Below are positions 9,471-18,706 of a DNA stretch of 64,000 nucleotides, piece after piece; position 1 is the first letter of the stretch; each line of letters opens with the position of its first letter. This DNA is from Flavobacterium sp. 140616W15 (GTDB lineage: Bacteria > Bacteroidota > Bacteroidia > Flavobacteriales > Flavobacteriaceae). Below the pieces are notes generated by a model. The model saw only the letters and a list, made by a program, of their open reading frames with translations, was not told where the DNA came from and ran no database searches. The DNA is taken from positions 3,534,001 through 3,598,000 of the forward strand of contig NZ_CP033068.1 of NCBI RefSeq assembly GCF_003668995.1, read 5' to 3'. Both the position numbers and the translations under genes were made by a program.

Positions 9471-11639
9471 TTAAAGGTTTTCCTTGATAAAGTTAGTCAT
9501 TTTAGTATAAAGCTGCACTCTAGTTTTTCCGCCATAAATACCATGATCTTTATCTGGATAAATTTGCGAATCAAATTGTTTATTAGCTTGTATTAAAGCC
9601 TCCATCATTTGCATTGTATTTTGCACATGTACATTATCATCTGCAGATCCGTGAATCAAAAGGAATTTCCCTTTTAATTTATCAACATGATTAATAGGAG
9701 AGTTATTATCATAACCACTTGCATTCTCTTGAGGAGTTTGCATATATCTTTCAGTATAAACTGAATCATAAAATCTCCAGTTAGTAACTGGGGCAACAGC
9801 AATTGCCATTTTAAAAACATCATTACCTTGAAAAACACAGTTCGAAGCCATAAATCCACCATAACTCCATCCAAAAATTCCAATTCTAGAAGCATCAACG
9901 TAAGGATAATTACCAATAACTTTGGCAGCATCGATTTGATCTTCTACCTCGTATTTCCCTAATTGCAATTGTGTTACTTTCTTAAAGTCTGCTCCTTTAA
10001 ATCCAGTTCCTCTTCCATCAACACAAGCAACGATATATCCTTGTTGAGTTAACATTTCGAACCAGTAATCATTAGAGTTATTCCATTGGTTTGCTACTTG
10101 CTGAGAGCCAGGTCCTGAGTATTGAAACATAAAAACAGGATACTTTTTAGCAGGATCAAAATCTTTTGGTTTTAATATCCAAGCATTCAATTCATTTCCT
10201 TTAGCTGTTTTTAGAACAAAAAATTCTTTAGTAGCTAAATTATATGCTTTAAGACTAGAGGCTAGCGCCTCATTATTTTCTATTACTTGTAACTCTTTTC
10301 CAGCTTTAGCGTCATTAAGACTATAAGTTGTTGGTTGAATTGCGCTTGAGAATGTATTGATGTAATATTGAAAATTCGGGCTGAAGGTTGCCTTACTAGT
10401 ACCTACGTTTTTAGATAAACGTACTTTATTTTTTCCGTCAAGTGCAATTCGATAAATATCACGATTGATTGACCCATTTTCTGTAGACTGATAAAAAACT
10501 GTTTTAGATTTTTCATCAAATCCATAATAAGATGTTACTTCCCAGTTTCCTTTAGTAACTTGATTTTTAAGCTTTCCTACTTTATCATACAAATAGATAT
10601 GATTAAAACCGTCTTTTTCGCTAGTCCAGATAAAACTATTATCTTTTAAGAACGTTAAGTTATCAGTAACATCAACATAAGCCTTATCTTTTTCATTAAG
10701 AACTACTTTTGAAGTTCCCGAAGTACCATCAACAAACAATAAATCAAGATTATTTTGGTGACGGTTTAAAACCTGTGCTGACAAAGTATTATTATCATTT
10801 GTCCACTTCAATCTTGCAATATAAAAGTCGTTATAATTACCTAACTTAACTTCTTTAGTTGTATTTGCTGTGGCATCATATATGTGTAACGAGACTACTG
10901 CGTTTTTTTCTCCAGCTTTAGGATATTTAAACGTTTCGATTTTAGGATACAAGTCTGTTTTAAAAATCGACATTGAGAATTCAGGAACCATACTTTCGTC
11001 AAAACGAATATAAGCTACTTTCTTACTGTCTTTACTCCAATCAAAAGCGCGAACAAAAGCAAATTCTTCTTCATATACCCAATCAGTGATACCATTGATA
11101 ATTGAGTTTTTCTTTCCATCAGTTGTAATCTGAGTAGATTTTTTAGAAGCTAAATCATAAACATACAGATTATTCTCTTTTGCGTAAGCTATTTTTTGTC
11201 CATCTGGCGAGAAAGTTGGCTCTTGGACTTGAAAATCAAACAGCTTAGTTAACTCTTTTGAATCTATATTATACAAATAATAATCTGCTGTGAAGGAGTG
11301 GCGAAATATTTTAGTAGAATTACAAGCTAACAAAATATTTTTTTCTGAAGCATCAAAAGCATAGCTATTGATCATCGGTAACTCACTATGATTTTTTGTA
11401 TCAATTAAAGTTGTTACTTTTTTTAACGTAGCATAATCGTACAAATCTATCTGCATACTTCTACTCGTCCGATCAAAATTAAGTACCGTATACTGATTAG
11501 CATTTTGTAAAGATTGTAGTTTAAACATTTCCTTAGTTCGAAATATCCCACTAAAAACGTCATCTACAGTTATTTTTTGTTGACCAAAAACAGTAAAACA
11601 AATAAATATAAATAATGCGGTAAGTTTGTTTGTATTCAT
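9471..11639 (-). CDS. Dipeptidyl peptidase IV, S9 family
   Basis: A 722-residue prolyl dipeptidase with a signal peptide (residues 1-20, ending FGQ). A beta-propeller domain (about 30-470) carries the double glutamate DWVYEEEF (E190-E192) that binds the peptide N-terminus. The C-terminal alpha/beta hydrolase has GWSYGG with nucleophile S592, an acidic pair in HGSADDNV (D667/D668) and catalytic H699 in DKDHGIYGG. The triad is complete. It cuts X-Pro or X-Ala dipeptides from peptides in the periplasm or at the cell surface. The three POT genes downstream on the same strand (first gap 37 nt) would import the products. Confidence 0.94.
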   Translation of the reverse strand: MNTNKLTALFIFICFTVFGQQKITVDDVFSGIFRTKEMFKLQSLQNANQYTVLNFDRTSRSMQIDLYDYATLKKVTTLIDTKNHSELPMINSYAFDASEKNILLACNSTKIFRHSFTADYYLYNIDSKELTKLFDFQVQEPTFSPDGQKIAYAKENNLYVYDLASKKSTQITTDGKKNSIINGITDWVYEEEFAFVRAFDWSKDSKKVAYIRFDESMVPEFSMSIFKTDLYPKIETFKYPKAGEKNAVVSLHIYDATANTTKEVKLGNYNDFYIARLKWTNDNNTLSAQVLNRHQNNLDLLFVDGTSGTSKVVLNEKDKAYVDVTDNLTFLKDNSFIWTSEKDGFNHIYLYDKVGKLKNQVTKGNWEVTSYYGFDEKSKTVFYQSTENGSINRDIYRIALDGKNKVRLSKNVGTSKATFSPNFQYYINTFSSAIQPTTYSLNDAKAGKELQVIENNEALASSLKAYNLATKEFFVLKTAKGNELNAWILKPKDFDPAKKYPVFMFQYSGPGSQQVANQWNNSNDYWFEMLTQQGYIVACVDGRGTGFKGADFKKVTQLQLGKYEVEDQIDAAKVIGNYPYVDASRIGIFGWSYGGFMASNCVFQGNDVFKMAIAVAPVTNWRFYDSVYTERYMQTPQENASGYDNNSPINHVDKLKGKFLLIHGSADDNVHVQNTMQMMEALIQANKQFDSQIYPDKDHGIYGGKTRVQLYTKMTNFIKENL

Positions 11640-11783
11640 ACAAATGATTTAAATATAAAAAAGAGCCCAATTTTAGTGAAAAAAATACACATAATATACA
11701 TTTTAAGTGTTAAATGTTAATAAATTGGTTTTTCATATTATTTAATGCGCACAATTACATTACAAACAAAACCGTTAAAATGG

Positions 11784-11791
11784 TATCTTTG
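11784..11791 (+). promoter_or_regulatory. -7 box for HMG-CoA reductase
   Basis: TATCTTTG is a full TAnnTTTG match 29 nt before the chosen ATG at 11821. The region from 11640 to 11820 is a divergent intergenic space shared with the DPP IV operon. Confidence 0.6.
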
Positions 11792-11820
11792 CAACTATAC
11801 TACCATTTAATCAATTGATA

Positions 11821-13137
11821 ATGAACAACGCCGTTGCTGGATTTTCTAAATTATCCAAAGAAGAAAAAATAAACTGGATTGCAAATAAGTACTTTTCTAC
11901 ACCAGAAAAAGCTGTTTTTTTACTTAAAAGTTACTGGAATACCGACGAAAAATTACAGAAATTACATGATGAATTCATCGAAAATACAATAACAAATTTT
12001 TACATTCCGCTTGGTATAGCTCCAAATTTCCTCATTAACGACAAATATACCACAATACCAATGGCAATCGAAGAGAGTTCCGTTGTCGCCGCGGCTTCAA
12101 AAGCTGCTAAATTCTGGTCTACTCGTGGCGGTTTCAAAGCAACAGTCATCAATACCGAAAAAATAGGTCAAGTCCATTTTACTTTTAATGGTGACGTTTC
12201 AAAGCTTAACTTATTTTTTACACAAACAAAAAGCAAATTCTTTACCGATACTGAAAGCATCACCAAAAACATGCAACAGCGTGGTGGCGGAATTCTTGAC
12301 ATTGTTCTAAAAGACAAAACCAATTTATTACCAAATTACTTTCAGCTTCATGCAACCTTTGAAACCAAAGACAGCATGGGCGCTAATTTCATAAATTCAT
12401 GTTTAGAGCAATTTGCAAAAACATTAAAAGAAGCCTCTCAAGAATACGAATTATTTACTGAAGCAAATGAAGAAGTAAAAGTCATCATGAGCATTCTCTC
12501 AAACTATGTTCCAAACTGCGTTGTAAGAGCAGAGGTTTCATGCCCAGTAAATGAATTAGCCGAAAAACACATTCCGAATCCACAGGAGTTTGCCGAACGA
12601 TTTGTTCAAGCAGTACAAATTGCCGAAGTAGAACCATTTCGTGCCGTAACTCACAACAAAGGAATCATGAACGGATCCGATGCTGTAATACTTGCCACAG
12701 GAAATGATTTCCGTGCTGTCGAAGCGGGAGTTCACGCCTATGCCTCTAGAAATGGACAATACTCAAGTTTGTCACATGCTAAAATAGAAAACGGAATTTT
12801 CACATTCTGGCTAGATATGCCCCTAGCATTAGGAACCGTTGGCGGACTAACTTCTTTACATCCGTTAGTAAAATTTTCATTACAAATGTTAGAAAATCCG
12901 TCTGCTCCTCAATTAATGCAAATTGTAGCCGTTGCTGGTTTAGCTCAAAATTTCGCCGCATTACGTTCTTTAACTACAACCGGAATTCAAGAAGGACACA
13001 TGAAAATGCACATCAATAATATCATTAATCAATTTGCTGCCAATGATGATGAACGTCTTTTAATTAAAAATCATTTTAAAAGCCACACTATATCTCATAG
13101 TGCAGTAGTTGAATTTATTGAAAACTTAAGAAAATAA
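11821..13137 (+). CDS. Hydroxymethylglutaryl-CoA reductase
   Basis: This 438-residue enzyme reduces HMG-CoA to mevalonate. The ATG at 11821 is preferred over an in-frame TTG two codons upstream. An early GFSKLSKEEK segment and IPLGIAPNF are typical of bacterial HMG-CoA reductases. DSMGANFIN lies near residue 185, GIMNGSDAVILATGNDFRA spans about 280-297, and a catalytic-type histidine sits near the C-terminus (SHSAVVEF, about 425). It is followed 91 nt later by a GHMP kinase. The other mevalonate genes are 33 kb away (47.4-50.0 kb). Confidence 0.93.
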   Translation: MNNAVAGFSKLSKEEKINWIANKYFSTPEKAVFLLKSYWNTDEKLQKLHDEFIENTITNFYIPLGIAPNFLINDKYTTIPMAIEESSVVAAASKAAKFWSTRGGFKATVINTEKIGQVHFTFNGDVSKLNLFFTQTKSKFFTDTESITKNMQQRGGGILDIVLKDKTNLLPNYFQLHATFETKDSMGANFINSCLEQFAKTLKEASQEYELFTEANEEVKVIMSILSNYVPNCVVRAEVSCPVNELAEKHIPNPQEFAERFVQAVQIAEVEPFRAVTHNKGIMNGSDAVILATGNDFRAVEAGVHAYASRNGQYSSLSHAKIENGIFTFWLDMPLALGTVGGLTSLHPLVKFSLQMLENPSAPQLMQIVAVAGLAQNFAALRSLTTTGIQEGHMKMHINNIINQFAANDDERLLIKNHFKSHTISHSAVVEFIENLRK

Positions 13138-13228
13138 TACGAAGCTATTCCCGCTGTACACTATATCTTTATGTTTTTAAAGAAAAAACACAAAGGATAT
13201 CGCTTCCATCGGGGCTAAAAATAAATGC

Positions 13229-14146
13229 ATGAAAACAACTTTTTACAGTAACGGAAAACTTTTAATAACTGGAGAATATTTAGTATTAGATGGCGCAAAA
13301 GCATTTGCATTACCAACAAAATTTGGACAAAATTTAGTTGTTGCCAAAGGAGAAAACCAAGAAATACAATGGAAAAGTTATGATGCTGATACTAGTATTT
13401 GGTTTGAGGACACAATAACTTTTGCCGAAATAACAGACAATCCTGAACCTGAAACCGAAACAATAAAAACAACATTAATAAATATTCTGCATGAAGCTTA
13501 TTTATTAAATCCAGAATTTCTAACCCAATCAGAAGGATACCAAATAAGCACACAGCTTACATTTCCTAAAAATTGGGGCCTAGGCACATCATCGACATTA
13601 TTAAACAATATTGCTCAATGGACAAAAATTGATGCTTTTACGCTTCTTAAAAACAGTTTTGGAGGTAGTGGTTACGATATTGCTTGTGCACAAAATAACA
13701 CTCCTATATTATATCACTTACAACAAAATCTACCAACTGTAGAAACGGTAAACTTTAAACCTGAATTTAGCCAGAACATAAACTTTGTATACTTAAACAA
13801 AAAACAAAGCAGTAAAGCAGCAATAACCGCTTATTACAATAACAAAAACAGTCATCTGTCAAAGATAATTGCTAATAACGATAAAATAACACAAACTGTT
13901 ATACAAGCCAAAACAGGAAAAGAATTTGCTAAAGCATTAGCAATTCATGAAGCTGAAATGAGCAATATCCTAGAAATGCAAACCATCAAAGAAAGACTAT
14001 TTCCAGATTTTGAAGGCGTAATTAAAAGTCTTGGTGCATGGGGAGGCGATTTTGTAATGGTAATATCAAAAGACAACCCAACCGAATATTTTACAGCCAA
14101 AGGGTATAAAACGATAATTCCTTACAACGAAATGATATTGACTTAA
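13229..14146 (+). CDS. GHMP-family kinase, probable mevalonate-pathway kinase
   Basis: A 305-residue GHMP kinase. The N-terminal strand SNGKLLITGEYLVLDG matches the substrate-binding start of mevalonate or phosphomevalonate kinases. The ATP loop is PKNWGLGTSST near residue 113, and GGDFVMV near the C-terminus matches GHMP motif 3. Its position behind HMG-CoA reductase argues for phosphomevalonate kinase or a related step, since a second mevalonate-kinase-like GHMP gene lies at 49094. The exact substrate cannot be read from sequence. A strong terminator follows. Confidence 0.82.
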   Translation: MKTTFYSNGKLLITGEYLVLDGAKAFALPTKFGQNLVVAKGENQEIQWKSYDADTSIWFEDTITFAEITDNPEPETETIKTTLINILHEAYLLNPEFLTQSEGYQISTQLTFPKNWGLGTSSTLLNNIAQWTKIDAFTLLKNSFGGSGYDIACAQNNTPILYHLQQNLPTVETVNFKPEFSQNINFVYLNKKQSSKAAITAYYNNKNSHLSKIIANNDKITQTVIQAKTGKEFAKALAIHEAEMSNILEMQTIKERLFPDFEGVIKSLGAWGGDFVMVISKDNPTEYFTAKGYKTIIPYNEMILT

Positions 14147-14173
14147 TCTAAACTTCTAATCTTTGTAACTAAC

Positions 14174-14205
14174 AAAAACCTTGCTAAACTCTAGCAAGGT
14201 TTTTT
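14174..14205 (+). terminator. Terminator of the HMG-CoA reductase/GHMP kinase operon
   Basis: A 13-bp stem (14174-14186 with 14192-14204), 5-nt loop, ending in a run of six T. It lies 28 nt after the kinase stop codon. Confidence 0.9.
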
Positions 14206-14362
14206 GTTGTTATCTTATAAAAAACACAAACACCCTTCGCCTAACTCTTGGGACTTTTATTTTTGTCTGGGTAAGCGGATTCGAAACCCACGTAACTACA
14301 AAAGGTTTTAAACCCTTTTAGCATCAAAATACAATTAAGCAAAATCTCAAAACTTCTTGAAC

Positions 14363-14399
14363 AAAAAAAATCCTGAAATATAAATATTTCAGGATTTTT
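14363..14399 (-). terminator. Terminator of the coaX-to-foldase operon (probably bidirectional)
   Basis: A 10-bp core stem (14371-14380 with 14385-14394, loop TAAA) is flanked by eight A on the left and five T on the right. On the minus strand it reads as a stem followed by eight T, about 30 nt after the foldase stop. Confidence 0.88.
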
Positions 14400-14430
14400 A
14401 AATTTTATGTTTTATCTAAATCTTGATAAA

Positions 14431-16530
14431 CTAGTAGCTAAAGTGAGCTCTATTATCAACGATCTTAGCATTGTCTTTTAATGCAGGAAGAATTCTGTTT
14501 ACATCCTGAGCACTTTGTGCTTTTACTTTCTCAACATAAGGAGCATGGTTTGGTAAAGCTGGTGCTTTTACTGTGCTTATGTTTTTAACAACATAAACTC
14601 CAGTATTTCCTTCAATTGGAGCAGAAAGTTTACCCGCTGCCAAAGCAAATGCATTACCAACAACTTTTGGCTCTTGACCAACACCACCAGGTAAAGTTGG
14701 GTTGTCCATAGTAACATCTGTTGCTTGTTGTACAGCTACACCAGCGCTTTTAGCAATTGCTTCGATAGTAGTACCATTCATTTTAGCTTTAAGGATTTCA
14801 GCTTTTTTCTTGTTTTTAAGAATTGGCTCAACATAAGGTCTTGCAACATCTACTGAAACTAAACCTGTTTTGTTTATGCTCTTAAGTTGTGCAATTACGT
14901 GACCAACATTAGCTACCTCAAAACGCTTAACATCACCTTTGCTTGTTCCTTTTTCAAAAGCCCATCTTACGATAGTTCTTTGATTTCCTAATGGACCGAA
15001 ATTTTCATCCATTGCTTTAACTGTAACTGCAGGAGAAACTGTTAATTTCATTTCAGCTGCAACTTTATTGAAGTCTTTGTCAGCAGCATCCATTTCAAAT
15101 TTAGTTGCTTGAGTAAATACTCTATCAGAAGTTGCTTCTGAAGCTTCGATTTTTTGAGCTATAGTTGCTAAACGAACACCATCTTGTTTGTCTGTAATTT
15201 TGATAATATGGAAACCAAAAGGAGTTTCTACCAATCCTACTTTTCCAATTGGGTTATTGAAAACAAAATCATTGAATGGTTTCACCATTTGGTTTTGTCC
15301 AAAATATCCTAAATCTCCACCTTGTTGTGCAGATGAATCATCTGAAGCCGTAAAAGCTAACATTAAGAAACTATCTGGATTTGCATTAACTTGAGCCAAA
15401 ATTTCTTCTGCTTTAGCTTTTGCTTGTTCTTTAGTTCTTCTTTCTTTTTGGTTTGGAACTTGAGCTCCTTCATAACTAATTAAGATATGACTTGCTTTTG
15501 CATTAACTCCTGCTTTTGATCCTAAAGATTTAGAAATACAGTAGTAGTTACCAAAAACATAAGGCCCATAAATTTCACCTGGAGCTAGGCTAAATAATTT
15601 ATCAGCATCTACAGCTGGTAAATCTTTCTTAGCTACATAAGTTGAATCGTAAGGTACATCTGAATTTGAATTCACAAAGTCAGCAACATTCTTAGCAGAT
15701 CTAAATCCAGGTAAAGTATCGTTTTTACCTGTTTTTTGGTTGTAAACAACACTTCCTGATAATAGAGAAGTAATTTTTGCTTTAATTTCTGCCTCATCTT
15801 CTTTTGAAGCTTTATCTTCAATTAAAACATACTGAACCTCACGAGTTTCATCTGCTTTAAATTTCTTTTCGTCTTTTTTCATGAAATCTACGATTTCTGA
15901 ATCAGATACTTTTACATCGCTATCCTTGATAGAAGAATATAAACCAGCTACAAAAGCAAAATTAACTTTGTTTGCTTCCATTTCATATTTCAACTTCCCT
16001 TCAGCAACAGTTGTATAAAGACCTGCTTTAATCAACGTATTGTATATTTGGTATTTTGCATTCAAATCTGCATCTTTCTCTCTATCTTTTAAATATTGAG
16101 CTTGCTCTGGATTTGCTTTAAAATATTCTTTAAATTTTGCTACATCAAAAACCCCTGCTGCATTTAAGAACATTGGATTTCTTCCGATATTTTGGTCTGC
16201 TTTTAAAACTTCAAGTAAATGTTTTTCACCAACTCTTAATCCTAATTTATCAAACTCTGATGATAACAAAGCAATAGAAACCTCTTGATCCCATACTCTG
16301 TTTGCAGCTTCAGTGGAAGTTATTCCTTGCCCACTTTTTTCAACATTACTAACTTTGATTCTAAAATCTTCAAATGAAATATCTTTCCCATTGATGCTTC
16401 CTACGTCTTTTGAACTCTCACCAAAATTTCCACTACTGAAAAGATCTTGAATGATAAATGCAAATAATGCAAGTGCAATAGCGCCTATCAATAAAGCGGA
16501 ACGTTGTCTAATTTTTGCTAAAACTGCCAT
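14431..16530 (-). CDS. Membrane-anchored PpiD/SurA-like peptidyl-prolyl isomerase
   Basis: About 699 residues from the ATG at 16530. A longer in-frame start at 16572 adds 14 residues not typical of the family. MAVLAKIRQRSALLIGAIALALFAF gives one N-terminal membrane helix, then a SurA_N-type helical region. A parvulin (rotamase) domain spans about 345-450 (ASHILISYEG ... GGDLGYF ... PFGFHIIKITD). A long C-terminal chaperone region follows. It is the PpiD topology: periplasmic foldase for outer-membrane and secreted proteins. It is the last gene of an envelope operon with lptC and an outer-membrane barrel. Confidence 0.9.
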   Translation of the reverse strand: MAVLAKIRQRSALLIGAIALALFAFIIQDLFSSGNFGESSKDVGSINGKDISFEDFRIKVSNVEKSGQGITSTEAANRVWDQEVSIALLSSEFDKLGLRVGEKHLLEVLKADQNIGRNPMFLNAAGVFDVAKFKEYFKANPEQAQYLKDREKDADLNAKYQIYNTLIKAGLYTTVAEGKLKYEMEANKVNFAFVAGLYSSIKDSDVKVSDSEIVDFMKKDEKKFKADETREVQYVLIEDKASKEDEAEIKAKITSLLSGSVVYNQKTGKNDTLPGFRSAKNVADFVNSNSDVPYDSTYVAKKDLPAVDADKLFSLAPGEIYGPYVFGNYYCISKSLGSKAGVNAKASHILISYEGAQVPNQKERRTKEQAKAKAEEILAQVNANPDSFLMLAFTASDDSSAQQGGDLGYFGQNQMVKPFNDFVFNNPIGKVGLVETPFGFHIIKITDKQDGVRLATIAQKIEASEATSDRVFTQATKFEMDAADKDFNKVAAEMKLTVSPAVTVKAMDENFGPLGNQRTIVRWAFEKGTSKGDVKRFEVANVGHVIAQLKSINKTGLVSVDVARPYVEPILKNKKKAEILKAKMNGTTIEAIAKSAGVAVQQATDVTMDNPTLPGGVGQEPKVVGNAFALAAGKLSAPIEGNTGVYVVKNISTVKAPALPNHAPYVEKVKAQSAQDVNRILPALKDNAKIVDNRAHFSY

Positions 16531-16561
16531 TTTTATTGTTGTTAATTTTATATTCAGTTTG

Positions 16562-16569
16562 CGAAAATA
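16562..16569 (-). promoter_or_regulatory. Possible -7 box upstream of the foldase gene
   Basis: On the minus strand TATTTTCG is a one-mismatch version of TAnnTTTG, 31 nt before the ATG at 16530. It would give the foldase its own promoter within the operon. Confidence 0.35.
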
Positions 16570-16637
16570 CAATTATCTAGCTAATAATAATACTAGTAGC
16601 AATTTATTTTCTAAGAATTTTTATTTTTCTAAAAAAA

Positions 16638-17895
16638 TCACTCTTTTATAGTCAATTTTACCAATTCTATTTTCTTATTTGTTGCCTCTTCTATCACAAA
16701 ATGATAGTTCCCTATAGTGATTTCTTCTCCTATTTGAGGGATTTCTTTAGTATGATCTACAATAAAACCACCTAAAGTACCATAAGAATCACTTTCTGGG
16801 ATATCTAATTTATAAGCCTCATTTAAATACTCAACATCAAATCGAGTCGAGAAAATATACCTACCTTCTCCCAATTCTTTTTCTATCAATTCCTCATCCG
16901 AATCATGCTCATCTTCTATCTCACCAAACAATTCCTCGACAATATCTTCAACAGTTATAATTCCAGAAGTACCACCGTATTCGTCTAAAACTACTGCTAC
17001 GCTTTTTCGTTTCTTGGTAAGCAAGTTCAAAACATCTTTTATATAAACTGTTTCTGGAACAAACTCAACAGGAATCAATACTGATTTTATCGTATCTGGC
17101 TTTTTAAACAAATCAAACGAATGAACATAACCTAGAATATCATCCAACGAGTTTTGATAAACAAGAATCTTTGAATAGCCTGTTTCTACAAATAAAGCTT
17201 TAAGTTCATCTACAGTATCAAAAAGTTCTACAGCATCAATTTCGGTCCGAGGAGTCATTATATCCCTTGCTTTTACTCCCGAAAATTCTAATGCATTCTG
17301 AAATATCTGTATCTCCGAATCAACTTCTTCATCATCTTCTACTGTACTCATTTGCTCAGAAATATAATTTCCAAGCTCTGCTTTACTAAAAAAAAACTGT
17401 ACCTGATCTCCCTCGGTCTTAAAAAATCTTCTTAAAATAAAATCCGAAATCCAGATAAAAAAAGTAGAGATATAATAAAAAAGCCAATAAAAAAATACGC
17501 CGGAAGTGCAAAAAACTTAATTAAAGAATTCGCATAAATTTGAAAAAACACCTTCGGAAAAAACTCTGCAGTGATTAAAATAAAAAAAGTAGAAATCAAA
17601 GTTTGAATAAGTAAACTGGCAACATCCGAAAAATGATAGCCAAACTTAACAAGTGCACCTAAAAGCAAATCACCCATAAAAAACTATAAACAACTATAGC
17701 AATATTGTTTCCAATAAGCATAGCAGCTATAAATTTCGACGGTTTTTGAGTAAGCTTAGTAAGGATTCTAGACAAGAAGTTTTCTTGTTTCTTCTCGATC
17801 TCTAGATATATCTTATTCGAGGATATGAAAGCAATTTCCATACCCGAAAAAAAGGCCGATAGTATTAAACATAGTATTATAATACTAATCTCCAT
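16638..17895 (-). CDS. CNNM/CorC-type CBS-domain membrane protein, frame interrupted twice
   Basis: Three consecutive frames form one protein of about 419 residues. The first (17895 on) is a DUF21 helix start with LSAFFSGMEIAF. The second (MGDLLLGALVKFG to the next helices) completes DUF21. The third holds two CBS domains (MTPRTEIDAVELFD ... ILGYVHSFDLF ... AVVLDEYGGTSGIITVEDIVEELFGEI) and the C-terminal CorC_HlyC domain. Adding one T (minus strand) at 17678-17683 and one at 17457-17463 restores continuity. The family includes magnesium/cobalt efflux proteins and the gliding-associated GldE. It is 6 nt after a small membrane protein in the lptC operon. Confidence 0.85.
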
Positions 17896-17900
17896 TTTGG

Positions 17901-18092
17901 TTATTTTTTATTACGATTTTCCATTTTGTTCGCAAATTTCCTTCTAAAGAAGAACATAAAAATCCCCACTCCTGCAATTAAAAAGCTCAACCAAGGAGTC
18001 GGTTCACCAGCGCTCATTTTCATTATTGCTTCATAAATAAAAAGAATTGCAACTATCAGATAAGCGTATTGTGTATATTTTAAGTAACCCAT
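17901..18092 (-). CDS. Small two-helix membrane protein
   Basis: A 63-residue protein with two hydrophobic segments (about 8-25 and 34-50) and a basic C-terminal tail (RRKFANKMENRNKK). No known domain is recognised. It lies between lptC (11 nt) and the CBS protein gene (5 nt) on the same strand, so it is very probably translated. Its conservation beside lptC should be checked across Flavobacteriaceae. Confidence 0.75.
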   Translation of the reverse strand: MGYLKYTQYAYLIVAILFIYEAIMKMSAGEPTPWLSFLIAGVGIFMFFFRRKFANKMENRNKK

Positions 18093-18103
18093 AATTATTA
18101 TTT

Positions 18104-18658
18104 TTATTCTTCAGTTTCTATCTCTCCAGTTATTCGTTGAGAGTTTATCATTTTAAAATCTTTACTAAAATCAAGTCCTTGCCCATACGAAACTCCTTTT
18201 GCATCTGTAAATTTAAACTTTCTTTCGGTATAAAACCATTCGTTTTTTTGATCAAAATACAATTGTTCCGTTTCTAACATCTGCCCATCATCTGTAGTAA
18301 TTTTCACCTTTCCTTGTAAATCTATAACAGACGTTTGCTTATAAGAAATAGCATAATTAGCTACTACATAGGTGCGCTTACGCTTTTTATCATACAAAGT
18401 AACATCTATGCCTTTTGGAAAATCGGTAAAAGGAAAACTAACATTGGAATAATCCAACATTTTAGGACTTATTAAAATTCCCGAAATAAGGCCTGAATCA
18501 GTATACTTTATATTAACATTATCAGCATCACTGGCAGGAACAAACTCTATGAAATTACTTCTTTGTACATCTTTAAAATTACTTTCACATCCTAGAAAAA
18601 ACATCGCAATAAAAATTACGAGTCCAAGAATTACACTATATTTTTTCAGTAAATTCAT
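18104..18658 (-). CDS. lptC: LptC-family lipopolysaccharide export protein
   Basis: 184 residues with a lipobox-like N-terminus (FFLGC, Cys24), then a beta-rich LptC domain. LptC passes lipopolysaccharide from the LptBFG ABC transporter to the LptA bridge in the periplasm. The repeated short strands around DVTLYDKKRKRTYVVANYA and KITTDDGQMLETEQLYFD fit the LptC beta-jellyroll, and the length fits. In E. coli LptC has a membrane helix, whereas the flavobacterial form looks like a lipoprotein. It lies in an envelope operon. Confidence 0.82.
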   Translation of the reverse strand: MNLLKKYSVILGLVIFIAMFFLGCESNFKDVQRSNFIEFVPASDADNVNIKYTDSGLISGILISPKMLDYSNVSFPFTDFPKGIDVTLYDKKRKRTYVVANYAISYKQTSVIDLQGKVKITTDDGQMLETEQLYFDQKNEWFYTERKFKFTDAKGVSYGQGLDFSKDFKMINSQRITGEIETEE

Positions 18659-18706
18659 TCGTTAAATAAGGTATTAAACTCTAAAATAGAGTTTACAATC
18701 GGGAAA

